From the NCBI GenBank assembly GCA_030737835.1, contig CM060857.1, forward strand, positions 10,743,030-10,807,029: a DNA stretch of 64,000 nt, read 5' to 3'. The stretch is from Acorus gramineus. Its lineage: Eukaryota > Streptophyta > Magnoliopsida > Acorales > Acoraceae. The position numbers and the translations under genes are program-made. Of the stretch, positions 48,184 to 59,499 are shown in pieces. Numbering within the stretch: the first letter of the stretch is position 1; each line of letters opens with the position of its first letter. The notes beneath the pieces are model-generated. The model ran no database searches. It was not told the DNA's origin and was given only the letters and a program-made list of their open reading frames with translations.

Positions 48184-49047
48184 ACGAGAAGATCCCGACT
48201 GACGGCGGAGGAGACTGTCCAACTCGGGGTGCTAAAGGATCGGCTAGTGGCATGGAATGGGGTCCTAAATGATGCTCCCGACTGCCCGTGTTGGATCCCA
48301 AATGATCCCAATGGGTATTCAGTCAATACTGGGTATAAGTGGGGGCGCCGCATGCCCGCATCGGCTCTGCATGGCTGGGACCATTTTGCGTGCCTTTGGA
48401 AAACAACAACGCCGCTCAAGGTGAAAACCTTCCTATGGCTGCTAGTTTAGGGAGAGGCTCCTCACGAAAGCTTTCCGCGCCAAGTGGTGTCCCTCCGAGT
48501 TGGCAGCCTGCGCGTTTCTGCCTATGCAAGGTCTCCAAAGTATTTTGGCATATGGAGGGCGAGGCGACGGCATTATGCACAACCGTGCAAACGATCGAGG
48601 AACTCTGCGAGGTGGGAAGATTATTGGAGTGCACAGGTGCTTCCAAGTTGGAGCGCCGGGTGCTTTGTACGGTGGTGGCGGCCGAAACCTGGGCGATTTG
48701 GCGTGCATGCAATGATGCGATCTTTAACCTATCCTGTGTTTATGTGGAAAACATTTGGAAAGCCACGGCAGAGTCCATTTTCCAATTGGGCAAGCGTATT
48801 GCAGTTGCACGGTCCATAGTTTTCCAAAGGGTCATTATTATGACATAAAACCGGACCCTAGTCGGAGGGGTGTTAGTAGCATGGTAGACACCATGTTTAC
48901 TTGTGTCACTAGTGCTCCTTGTTTTGGTTTGTTTTATGTATGTGTCCATGTCAATCGGTTCTCTCTCATCTCTAATTCTGAGTTGTAACCACCCTTTTAA
49001 CAATAGAAGAGATTGTAGCAATTTCTACCTCGTTTAAAAAAAAAAAA
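48184..49047 (+). mobile_element. 5'-truncated LINE (non-LTR retrotransposon) with poly(A) and TSD
   Basis: Encodes the C-terminal part of LINE ORF2, the reverse-transcriptase zinc-binding region: SVNTGYKWGRR, then WDHFACLWKTTTPLKVKTFL, WLLV, then, frameshifted, RLLTKAFRAKWCPSELAACA and a downstream ETWAIWRACNDAIF. It ends in a poly(A) run (49036-49049). A perfect 12-bp duplication AACACGTCAAAC flanks it (48172-48183 and 49048-49059). The truncation at the 5' side is typical of LINEs. Frames are broken, so it is inactive. Confidence 0.9.
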
Positions 49048-49059
49048 AACACGTCAAAC

Positions 49060-50430
49060 CCAAGGAAGAAAGGTGGACATGGGCCGGTAAGGCCCGTTTC
49101 AAGCCTATTTTCCTTCCTTTATAGTGCGCTGATACACTCATCTGTTTTGTTGCTTGTTTTGCAACTTCATATGTTATGATAGTGCAAAAGATTTTATTAT
49201 CTTTTTAACACAAAAAAAAAAAATCAATGTATCTTAGTATATACTTCATTTCATATAACAACGTGTACTTGAATAAGAGAGTGAATGATTTAAAAAAAAA
49301 AAAAATCAGTGTGAACTACAATTGGGGCTACAGTCACTGCACAAGGGGCTGGACGTATCATTTTCACCATAAAAATACAATTTATACGTTTTAGAACATA
49401 ATTATTCTATATATTTATGTTAATTTTACTACATGAGAACATTAAAATGTCTAAATGCACAGGTGTTGTTGAGGAATGGTGGGATCTGGATTGGGAGTGT
49501 ACGTAACAAAAGAGAGGAGGTTGCAGGAACTAACCACCGTCTGTTGCGAGGTCTGTGGAATACGTTGGCGTGGTGGCTCTTTCACCGCTTCCCCGTTCCT
49601 TTCAGAATCAATTCCATACTCCGTTCTTTTCAAGCTAACAATTTCACTATTTTTTAACAAAAACACATTTTATGTCAATCACAAAGCGTATCATCGTGTC
49701 TTTTTTTTAATGGGTTGCAAGGAAAGTAAAAGTGTTATCTTTTATTTTTTGAATCAAATTTGGATAATTTTTTGTTATTAAATCTGTCTTTTTTCTACAT
49801 TAAATCTTTACTTTCTTTAGATTTATTCACCTTGCTCGATACTCTACCCAAAGAAAAAAATATCTTTCTTAAACATTACAAAATAACCTTTTCCATGTGA
49901 TTTTCCAAAAAACAATGTTCAATCTAAAAAAAAAAAAAAAATTGCATTCAAACGTCATACAACGAAAATTTCAATCATTTGTTTACCTATAAAACAAAGA
50001 TATAAAAAACTAAATTTTTTTTTTTTTGCTAAGCAAATTCGTAGAATCTCAGTTCATTAGACTCGTATTAGAGTCTAGATCAACTCAGGTCTAGTTATTA
50101 TCAATATCATCAATATCGACCTCTACAATCAATTGTTTTGTGCAGTTCAATTCATAGGCTTTGTAGTATGAGACTTGACTGGATCCAGACTCCTCGTATT
50201 AGTTACCCGTTTAAACTTTTGTGTTTCGTTGTCCTCTGCTTTTCAACTCGAAAACATGAAATGAGATCCACTTATTGGTGCTCAATCATGACAAATCATA
50301 AAAATAAAAAATTCTCAAAATTTACATATTAAACACATGAAATAACACCTGTATACCAAACAAACGAATTTAAAAGTGAAGTGGAATTTCATTAATTCAC
50401 ACGTTACCTAACACACCCACTGAGTCACTG
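49060..50430. other. Intergenic spacer and DUF1218 promoter region
   Basis: A and T runs at ~49290, ~49930 and ~50019. A GC-richer island at ~49460-49640 has no recognisable product. Confidence 0.5.
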
Positions 50431-50435
50431 CCCTT

Positions 50436-50443
50436 TATAAATA
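50436..50443 (+). promoter_or_regulatory. TATA box of the DUF1218 gene
   Basis: TATAAATA lies 95 bp upstream of the start codon, in the expected position for a short plant leader. Confidence 0.65.
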
Positions 50444-50537
50444 CAAATCCAAGGCGTTTGCTTGTGCCGACAGCATTACCCAGACAAAAAAAAAAAAAAA
50501 GCCAAAAACAGAGCAAAACAGATCCGATCGATCAACA

Positions 50538-53500
50538 ATGGCGAACAAGGTCGTGCTGATCACCGTCTTGGTCTTCGACGTCATCGCATTCGCCCTCGCA
50601 GTCACCGCCGAACAGAGACGCAGCACTGTGAGACCCCCCCCCCCCCCTCTCATCATAACATTCTCTTCTTGAATGCTCAAACAACAACTCTTGATTGCTC
50701 GATCGTCCAATATTTCAGGCGAGCGTTGTGACTGGCGAGGAGAAGGACTACTCGTACTGCGTCTACGACTCCGACATCGCTACGGGCCTCGGCGTCGGAG
50801 CCTTCCTGTTCTTGATGGTGAGCCAGGTGGTTATCATGGGCGCCACCAGGTGCTTCTGCTGTGGTAGACCCCTCCGCCCCAACGGATCCCGCGCATGCGC
50901 CGTCGTCCTCTTCCTCCTCTGCTGGTAAAACAACACCCCCCTCCTCTCTCTCTCTCTACAATACTATATAGGGAGAAATCCATATAACCCCCCCGCCTTT
51001 TTTCTAAATCCAAACAACTCCCTGTAAACATATACAAAATACAAATAACCCCTTCTGTTAGTTAACCTAGTTTAACCATATGCGCAAAGTTACAATAATG
51101 CCCCCCTCTTTTTTTTCCTTCTTCTTTTGCTCTGCATCATCTTCTTCTTCTTCTCCTCTCTCGGCTTCTCTCCCTCTCCCTCCCGTCTCTCTTTTATTAA
51201 ATTATAAGTGTTAAAGTTTTTAATTTGGATTGTTTCGGTGTAGATAAAAATCATAAAATTTGGGGAGGGAAGGAATAAGAAGTTTTGCTTTGTTAGTGAG
51301 GAGCGGTAAACATGTGATTGTAAAGGGGATATTTGTTTTTCTCCTAATTTAGCGATGTTATTTGAATTATTGCATTTTACCTGGTTAGGATAATAAAATA
51401 TTTCAAGAATATTTCAATTTTGTCCATGGTTATTTAACACACGGGGGTGATTTGGTTTTTAGTTATATCTGTGGGGGGCTTGTTTGGATTTGGTGAAAAG
51501 CAGGAGGTCATTTAGATTTTCATATGTTGGGTTATATGCATTTTTCTCTTAAATATGCATCGTTTGAAATCTAATTAAGCATATGCATCATCAAACATGA
51601 TATATATACATCGTTAATTTTTTTTTTTCACGAAAAATTTTCTCAAAAAATGTGTGAGTTTGGGTAGATCAATTATTTACCTAACTCATTTATCTTTGGG
51701 ATGTCGATGGTCATCCACCCCGCTCTTGTATTTTCTTTGCTTTTTTCTTTTCCTGTAACCTCCATTCGGACATTATCTGTTTTGATCTTTTGAAATAGCG
51801 CTGTGCCCACATTTTGTCAAAAAATTTTTTCACATTTATCAAAAAATGAGTTCATTCGATTCGAAATGGAGCAATATACACTTTTCATTGAAATATACAT
51901 AGATGATATTTACTTTTTTAAAAATTTAAAAATATATATGATCTGCGTTTTGGACTGTAAAATAATCAAGTCTAACATTTTCTAAAAAAAAGGTGCTATT
52001 ATCCTTTTTACATACAAAATGTAGTCCTATATACCTTATTAGAAATTCACTGAAACATGACTCATTAAAATTTTTCTTCCACTTGTTAAAAGTGAGTTGA
52101 TTCAACTCAAAATGGAGCGATATACACTTTTCATTAAAGCATATATCTCATTAGACGATATTTATTATTTCTTTAAAAAATGAAAACATGTGTGGTTTTT
52201 GTTTTGGACTGCAAGAAGGATTAAGCGTAACATTTTTCCAAAAAATAAAATAAAATTTGAGAATAAAAAGTCTTATCACTTTTATTTTTATTCACATTTA
52301 TCAAAATCAGAAAAGAAAATGGGGACAAATGCTATTCCAGCATTTAAATAGAATTAAAAATCATCATTTTCATATCAAAATTGGGACAATTGTCCCTAAT
52401 TTCTTTTAATTTTATTTTTAAACAAAATGAAAGGGGTTGTTTACTCTTCACTTATTTTTTTATCCTATCACTTATCTACTTGTCCTTAGGACTAGTTAGT
52501 GGTGAGATATCATGATAATTGTGGAGATAAAAAGGGGAAGGGAACAAATTTATTCAGTCTATGATAATAAAAAATGATCTAAATAAAATGTGACAGATGT
52601 ATCAAGTTTTAAATGAGTGGGGCTTGGACCCATAGCCTAGTTGTCAAGGAATTTGTAACTGACTAAATTTGTATCACTTATCAGTCATTTGTTTGAGTTT
52701 CAACATTTAACTAGGTTTTTTTTTTTTTTTGCATATATATCTCTCTTAAATTCTGTTATTACAAAAATATCCCTCTTAAAATCGCGATTGCAAAAATACC
52801 CCTCTTATTCCTTGAAGTCGTGCATCTGTACCCCCTTGGTTAGATTTCGTGAGGTTTGGTTAGAATAGTGTTGTTAGTCAACGTTAATACCATATAAAAT
52901 GTCTAAAATGTCAATTAAATGGCCAAAAAACACCTGACCATCTCCCCAATTTCTCTTCTTCTTCAACCGAACACCATTTCTTCAACACTCTCATTTTCTT
53001 CTACATCCTCTCTCATAACACCCAATTTTAGAGGGACTCCTTCCCGATTCCCTCTTCTCATCTTCTTCAGTCGAATATCCTTTCTTCATCACCCTTTCTC
53101 TTTCTTCCTTCAATCCTCATGGATCGCACAAATCTTCTTCTACTCATCCGCCTCATTGAATTTGTTGGTTTTCAATGGGATTTGATTGCTCAGGGTTTTT
53201 GATGTTGGGGAGGATCGATTAGGGTGTTCGATATTAGGGATAATCGATTAAGGTTTTCGATTGCAAAGGAGGATTGTTTAGGGTTTGGGATTGTAGGGGT
53301 GAGTGGTTTTTCAGGGGGGCGGGGTGGAGAGAATACACGAAAGAAAGAGAGGGAGGAACAGATGGGGTCGATTAGGGTTTAGGTTTAAGTGGGGGTAGTC
53401 CAGTAATTTCACAGGGGATGGTTATGAATCTGACCACGGTTTAATCTAGGTTGCAAATGGTGACTAACGGAGGGGTACGGATGCACGACTTCAAGGTATA

Positions 53501-54377
53501 AGCGGGGTATTTTTGTAATCGCAATTTTAAGAGGCATTTCTACAATAACGGAATTTAAGAAGGGTATATATGCAAAAAAAACCCATTTAACTATTATAAA
53601 AATTGATACTAGAATGAAGATGTTTTATCTTTTAGAGTAACGTTTATTTCAATTTTAATTTTACAATTTAACCGAAAAGGAATAAAAAGAAAATTTATAA
53701 AAAAATTTGTTTGCTAAATTCAAATAATTTATCCTTGAAATCTCATCCTCTTACAAAATAACCCCTGAATTATGACTAAAACAATAGATGATCGATAGAA
53801 TGTTTATATACCTTCCTGTCCATTTATCTCAGAGAAACTCAATAAGATCAAGTCTTTCTAAAAAATATTCTGACCCATATAAGTTTAAAGAAAGAGGGGC
53901 TCTTCCCCTAACTTGTTATATCAATGTTATGAGCCTATTCAAACATTATATGCTAAAATACAGTACACCTCACAACAACTAAAATTTAAATATATGAAAA
54001 CTCCAATAGAATATATACTATGTGAATATATATTCTATTAGAAGAAATAAAAATAAAAATAGAAATACACATTCAATTTATTTGACATTGTTTCTTGGAC
54101 ATTTTGTAGGCTTACGTTCGTGATAGCGGAGGCGTGTCTGCTGGCGGGGTCGGTGAGGAACGCGTACCACACCAAGTACAGGACGATCTTCATGGACCAG
54201 CCACCGACCTGCGAGACGCTGAGGAAAGGCGTGTTCGGGGCAGGCGCAGCCTTCATCTTCTTCACCACGATCGTCTCCGAGTTCTACTACATCTCCTACG
54301 CCAAGTCCCGGGGGGACAGCGGCGGGGAGTACCCTCCCTTCGGCAAGGAGTCTGCCGTCCACATGGGCACTTACTGA
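50538..54377 (+). CDS. DUF1218 plant membrane protein (four transmembrane helices)
   Basis: Three exons: 50538-50627, 50719-50924 and 54110-54377. They join in frame to 187 aa. The order is MANKVVLITVLVFDVIAFAL (helix 1), AEQRRST, then DYSYCVYDSDIATGLGVGAF leading into helix 2, the Cys cluster RCFCCG (residues 74-79), GSRACAVVLFLLCWLTFVIA (helix 3), LLAGSVRNAYHTKYRT, and TCETLRKGVFGAGAAFIFFT (helix 4). It ends SEFYYISYAKSR and a short polar tail. This matches the plant DUF1218 family, which includes the Arabidopsis DESIGUAL and MODIFYING WALL LIGNIN proteins; some members act in leaf symmetry or lignin deposition. Which clade this belongs to is not settled. The 3.2-kb second intron holds two transposons, which probably explains its length. 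The GC-rich exons contrast with the AT-rich intron. Confidence 0.93.
50971..51548. mobile_element. Foldback element in intron 2 of the DUF1218 gene
   Basis: Left arm GGGAGAAATCCATATAACCC; right arm ends GGGTTATATGCATTTTTCTC. C-rich blocks occur at ~50980-50995, 51010-51022 and 51042-51053, about 30 bp apart, followed by GTTAGTTAACC. The interior includes a pyrimidine-rich, leader-like stretch (CTTCTTCTTCTTCTCC). No clear target-site duplication. Confidence 0.7.
51832..52245. repeat. Direct duplication of ~160 bp in the same intron
   Basis: Copies at about 51832-52000 and 52082-52245 share CAAAATGGAGC/GAAATGGAGC, ATATACACTTTTCATT, GATATTTA, GTTTTGGACTG and a TAACATTTT-CCAAAAAA-type end. Confidence 0.75.
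52250..52505. repeat. Dispersed AT-rich repeat, copy C
   Basis: Third copy of the family at 11490 and 13690. Words include CACATTTATCAAAAT, GGGGACAAATGCTATTCC, AAATAGAA, CATTTTCATATCAAAATTG, GGACAATTGTCCC and ACTCTTCACTTATTTTTTT. Confidence 0.55.
52714..53584. mobile_element. Mutator-like element with perfect 9-bp TSD, in the DUF1218 intron
   Basis: The inverted repeats are at least 110 bp. The left arm carries CTCTCTTAAATTCTGTTATT, CCCTCTTAAAATCGCGATTG, CCCCTCTTATTCCTTGAAGT and CGTGCATCTGTACCCCC, and the right arm their mirrors. CTCTT blocks start at ~52743, 52773, 52802 and ~52832. Flanked by a perfect 9-bp duplication ATTTAACTA (52705-52713 and 53585-53593). The interior (52919-53390) has higher GC and exon-leader-like sequence, with an 88-codon open frame of low-complexity Ser/Phe composition. 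This may be captured host sequence of unidentified origin. Confidence 0.92.
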
Positions 54378-54690
54378 ATGAGAATTCTGGGTTTCAATCC
54401 CTGATGTGTTTCTAGTCTCACACATATATTGTATTTTTAGTTGTTTAATGGGAGTCTGTAATGCTGCTGCTTCATGAACCAACAGAAAGAGATTGATAAC
54501 ATTATGCAAAAAGAATCAATGATAACAATGCTTCAAGGAAGGTTTTGATTGATGGGCAATTTTTCAATACAAAATACCATCACATGTCAATGTTGTTTGC
54601 CTTTGTATGCTATAATTATTCATGAAACAATAGATTTTTTCTTCTTTTTGTTTAGATCCTAAGTGAGTGACCACTCTCAAGGAAGATCTC
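54378..54690. other. Shared 3' flank between convergent genes
   Basis: The DUF1218 stop and the PAM16 stop (other strand) are 313 bp apart, so the two 3' UTRs probably overlap. No other feature. Confidence 0.6.
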
Positions 54691-55749
54691 TCAAACTGGT
54701 CCCTGACCCCTCTCTGTGTGGAGAGCTTCTAAACACTCCTTCGCCCTGTGAACCTTCGATTGAAGGTAAAAGCTTCCGCTCTTTGCATTCCTCTCGAATA
54801 ATACATTGTACCTCTGCAGACACACAACAATTTTCCATTCGTCATAAAACAAAGCACTTGATCCACTGGTTTGTTGTAATCAATCAAAGCATCAAATGAG
54901 CATGATATATATAAGATGCTAAAGAAACACAGAGAAAAAGACCTGTGAAATCTCATCCCATGTTGACTTCTCTGTAACCCCCAAAATCTGCCTGGCTTCT
55001 TGTTTGCTCATGGCTTTGCTTCCTCTCCGAACGGCATTTTGTATTGTTTCTTGAGCAACACCGTTTTTGGATGCGTCTGCAAAGAAGAAGAATAGTTAAA
55101 AGGACAGATCAAATAATTATTTCTTGCAGAATTTCCCACCACAAAAATAAGTGGATAAACAGCTAGTAACTGATAAATTTGACCCAGTATAGGTCAAGGA
55201 AACCGAACCTGTGTTTGCAGGCGGGGGTGGTGTTCATGATCAGACAATGAATTAAGATATCAAATTATGCTTATATAAAGGAGACGTGAAAAAAAAAAGA
55301 AGATGATGTTCATCACAAGCATACAATCTCAAAATACATGAAAATTGGGCATATTTGTAAGTAGTTAATCAAGTACTTCAGCAGTACATTAAATTTCACC
55401 ATAGGTTAATTGATGAAATTTTCCATCCTAGGATATCAGGTAAATGGCAACCACAACAAACATGCATTATGTATATGTTGCAGTATTTCATCCAGTACTG
55501 AAACCAGGTTTTGATTGAACAAGGATATGCTAAATTTGCTTTGTCAAAGATTCAAAATGTAAAATATTGTTTCAGATTCATTACTTCGCCTTCATAAGGT
55601 TGCTAGAAGCATGAAAATAAAAACAAATGATGGCCATTATTCTAAATTTAAAAAAAAAACAACGCTTGCTCACCATGAGTCAAAACATACAAGGATGTAA
55701 GAAATTGATATTCAGGCTATGTTAAAAGCTGAAAATTCATAGATATAAA

Positions 55750-55794
<45 letters not shown>

Positions 55795-58700
55795 ACATAC
55801 TCTCAAGTGCTCTACGATATGCTTGAGCAAACGCCCTGATCATTATTCCAGAACCCATAACTATCAAATTGGCAAGTATCTTGGCTGCCTGTGAAACAGA
55901 GGAAAAAAAAGGTAAGCAGAAAAACTAGATGTCCTCAATATTTATGGCTCAAAGGTGAGGAGGAAGCAGGTTGATGCCTTCTCGATAAACAGAAAAACAG
56001 ATATATACAATTGACTCAGGGATGAAACCAAATTTGTCCTAGAAAGCAACATGAAACCAGATACTTTCAAACAGATTAGGAACACCGAAGACAAAATACA
56101 CAGAAGACAGATTAGGAACACAGAACACAAACAAAGGTCAGTAAAGGGAAGGAAGATAAAATTTTAAGATTTCTCAACAAACTGCGAAACAGAGAAGAAG
56201 ATTTGACTCCATGTCAAGACTAAAAAGTGGCAAGTTTATATATTTAATATTGGCATAATGCGGACAGGAAGAAAATATGAAGAAAAAAAAGACCTCAGTT
56301 AAATCGATGAAATTCTCAAGGGAATGGCATGATTAAAAATTGATGTTCATATAGATCATGGAGTACCTAAAAAAGAGCTCTACAGTAAACATAAAAAGTA
56401 TAATCCACCAACAATAATCCTTCAAGCATTCGGATTTGAACCTGGCAGTAACAATGATATCCAACTATCTTGAATTTAAACTTTTCCAACTTATATGAAA
56501 ATTCGCCATTTTTTGTATTATTAATAAAAGGTCAACTCTGAAACTTATGGTTCAAAGAATGGTTATCACCCGGTCTTCCAGAGAATCATTCAGTCAATAA
56601 CTGCTGATCACTTCAGGACTCAGTCCAAGTTCATACAAACAGGCCTAAAAAAGGCACATCCAACCATCAATATGTTTTACATGAGCTGTTTGAACACACA
56701 CTGCAATGCATCTCCACAGATAAGAGAATTTGTTCAGTTCCTTTAGTAATATCTGCCTGTACTCCAACAGTTTTGGACAGACGCTAAATTTCACCAGTGT
56801 CCAAATAGTGCGCGTGTGTGTGTGTTAGGTGGAGAGGAATTTAAAATAAAGAAAGGGCAAACAATAGTAGTCTTTCTACGTATTAGTGGTTTTGGAGTAG
56901 GGCAGGGCAAAGTTTAATTTTACTTTTAAAAGGTCATAGAGAGCAATTGACCCTTGTTGAACAACTGTAACCACCAGCGGTGGTTTAGCAGGGACAAACC
57001 TGTTAAGACTCATCATTTTTCCATGAGAAGTACAATCAATATAAAAGAAAATGAATTGGGGCTTTGGAGAGCCACCCTGTTGCTGTCAGAAAACATTCAT
57101 CTAGTTTAAGAGACAAGCAACAAATTCCGTGCTGCGAATCGGTTGAAGGGCTTGAAGGGCCAGAAGAAGAGATGTCACCATTCATGATCAATTTTACCAT
57201 ATAGGTTGTTAACATATCCAGTACTATATTTGTAAAGAAAGCAATACTTCCTTTTGCCAATTGTTACTTGTTGGCAAATTCATTATGCTCATTTAACACG
57301 GTTTTATAATAATGTTAAAACGCAAAGCACTATTTAGTTCCTAATAAATGAATGAATGAGAGTGGCTATGAAAGAGACACACTAAGAAAGAATGTTACAT
57401 GAGGCTATTAAATGGCCATCACAAAGGATGACCAAATTGGGGACATGCCACTGCTTTTAAAAAAAAGAGATGGAACCTGTATTTACATTGATAATGAATT
57501 TAAGATTACTTATACGTCAAGATATTAGGCTTTTCAAAGATGCATGGAATGGCAAGTGCCATTAAAAGGGAGATAGCCCAGATGAGAAACTGGAAAGTCT
57601 GGAATCCAAGAGTGTGAAAGTGTCTAGAATAAATAATCTTGTTTGAACCTGGAAAGCCACACATCAGAGTTGATCTAGTTTTTTGTTGAATGACTGCTCT
57701 ACCCTTCTATATTATTCATCCACATTGCACATGTTAATTATTAGCTATTCCATATGACATTGTCATAAAAAAACCAGGTGTTTCTGAACTAAGGATCAGT
57801 TGCCAACAAAAGGAGAAAAACCTTTCAAAATTCACGACTGGTCAAACCATCTCCAAGGAAAATAAAAGAGAATAAAAAAAAGAGCTAGCAAACACTTCTC
57901 GCTGATAAATTTCTTTCCATTTTAAACCTTCAATTCATTATTACATAAACCAAACTTGCATAAATTACATAACTTCCTACTAATATGTAACACTCACATA
58001 AAAGACACATTCGGAAATAAATTCTGATACCAAAGCTTCCACAAACAAAGCCTCACCATAATTGAGCACGCCAAACCCACACCCTAACCGGTTACAATGA
58101 TGAAAATGAAATGGAAACACAATTTTCATTGCTAAAGCAAAAGATGAGGCGAGAAGAGGCAAACAACGGTAATTGCCTTATTTAATTATTTTTCTTTCTT
58201 ACCTTTTGGGTGCCTCAGAATAAATCTCAAAACCAAAACCTCAATGGTTTACCTGATTCTCACTAGAATGCAAACCCATGTTCAATATGCAAATTATTTC
58301 ATATATACCAATCACCAAAGCGATATATTCCAACATCGTCTATGTATGCAATCTATATGGCAACCTACCACAATGTAGCTTATGGCAAGTTGGCAACACA
58401 GATTTTATGGAGATGCTGAAAGAAAATGCCCATTTGAAAGCATATCAATCATTGATATTTTCAGCATCAAAATTAATAAAATGACAATGAAATAAAAACC
58501 GTTACTGTAACCATATACATTAATACAATATCATATATCTCTTTTTAGGGAAATAATTGATAGATTGCTACCCCGATTGTATTAAATAAAACCGAAGTTA
58601 CAATGTCCAAAACACCAAAAATAGGAAATAAAAGTGCGAGACGAGGAAACCCCATCGCGGGAGTTATGAATAGAAGAGGATTCCATTCCACTCACAAAAA

Positions 58701-59278
58701 ACCAAAACTCGTTACCCCATGACTTGTAAAGCTCCTTGATGAAACTCAATGAGGGTAGCGCCCGCAATGAATCGACCCCCTTCCCGGATAAAACACTCCG
58801 TAAGCTCCCACAGATTTTCTAAATAAAACCAACACGACCGAGTTCCGCGTGAACCAAATCTCATATACGTCTTGCCAACATAAAGATCACATTTTGCGTG
58901 ACCAACTAGATATACTTCAAGCTATTTGGTGATTGGGATTGCTTCTGTTCTTGCGGGCACTGATGAGAAATTTATTTTTTTTTTCATAAAAAAATAAAAA
59001 TCAAACAGGGGCAAATACTTGTATGGATGTAATTCCAAAACTGAATTTTTTTTTATAGCTAATTCCGAATTTAAAAAATGAACCACAAACGTGAATCCTC
59101 ACCAATCCACAAATCACAATCAAAGGCTGCATTAAAACAATCCAAAACCCCAACAACATAAAACTTGATCATCATATTGAAACCCTGAAAGAGCTAACAA
59201 GATCCCCTTCTTACGAACGAGTGACCAAAAATCATGGGACGAAACAAAAACAACAGAACTCAAAAAAAAAAGTACCAT
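54691..59278 (-). CDS. PAM16: PAM16 / TIM16, mitochondrial import motor subunit
   Basis: Coding exons: 59278-59276 (the ATG only), 55888-55801, 55076-54943, 54813-54691. They join in frame to 115 aa, about the Arabidopsis length. It begins M|AAKILANLIVMGSGIMIRAF, then AQAYRRALENASKNGVAQET, then the degenerate J-domain core SKQEARQILGVTEKSTWDEI, then RYNVLFERNAKSGSFYLQSK and VHRAKECLEALHTERGQGPV. As in the family, the J-like domain lacks the HPD tripeptide. PAM16 binds PAM18 at the TIM23 channel and controls mtHsp70 in matrix protein import; plant PAM16 also affects immunity. The start is inferred: no ATG precedes AAKIL in exon 2, and a donor-bounded ATG (AAATG|GTACT) ends a leader-like exon 3.4 kb upstream. 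That exon also carries an upstream ATG with an 8-codon frame. The protein assignment is firm; the first exon is likely but not proven. Confidence 0.92.
55750..55792. repeat. (AT)n microsatellite in PAM16 intron 2
   Basis: About 20 AT dinucleotides with one AA interruption, beginning some 10 bp downstream of the exon-2 donor on the minus strand. Confidence 0.9.
55889..59275. other. First intron of PAM16
   Basis: 3.39 kb, AT-rich. It holds a possible retroelement fragment (58548-58930), and no other gene was recognised. Open frames in it (for example 57036-57260, minus) lack family features. Confidence 0.5.
58548..58930 (-). mobile_element. Possible LINE 3' fragment
   Basis: Minus-strand sequence reads FGSRGTRSCWFYLENLWELT, then ECFIREGGRFIAGATLIEFH, then decays. 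It ends with ATACAATCGGGGTAGCAATC, which resembles the 3' end of the LINE at 48184-49047 (GAGATTGTAGCAATTTCTAC). There is no poly(A) tail or target-site duplication. Confidence 0.3.
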
Positions 59279-59499
59279 TTCACGAAGTGTAGGCGGAGAT
59301 GCGAGTGAAAATAATAAGACCGATCAATCTTCACAGATATATAAAGATTCAATCCTTGAAATCTGACGGTGGCTAAGGACGAGAGATACTTCGCATGTCG
59401 CACGGACCAGCGGCGGCTACGGCGAGAGAGAGAGGAGAAAAATAGAGAAATGTAGAGGGAAAGGAAGGTTTTGGTCTGCTGTTTCTGCATAACCATTGA

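Noticed and set aside
57036..57260. Minus-strand frame with FFTNIVLDMLTTYMVKLIMN in PAM16 intron 1
   Set aside because: Looks like a membrane segment, but it is isolated, lacks splice context and matches no family.
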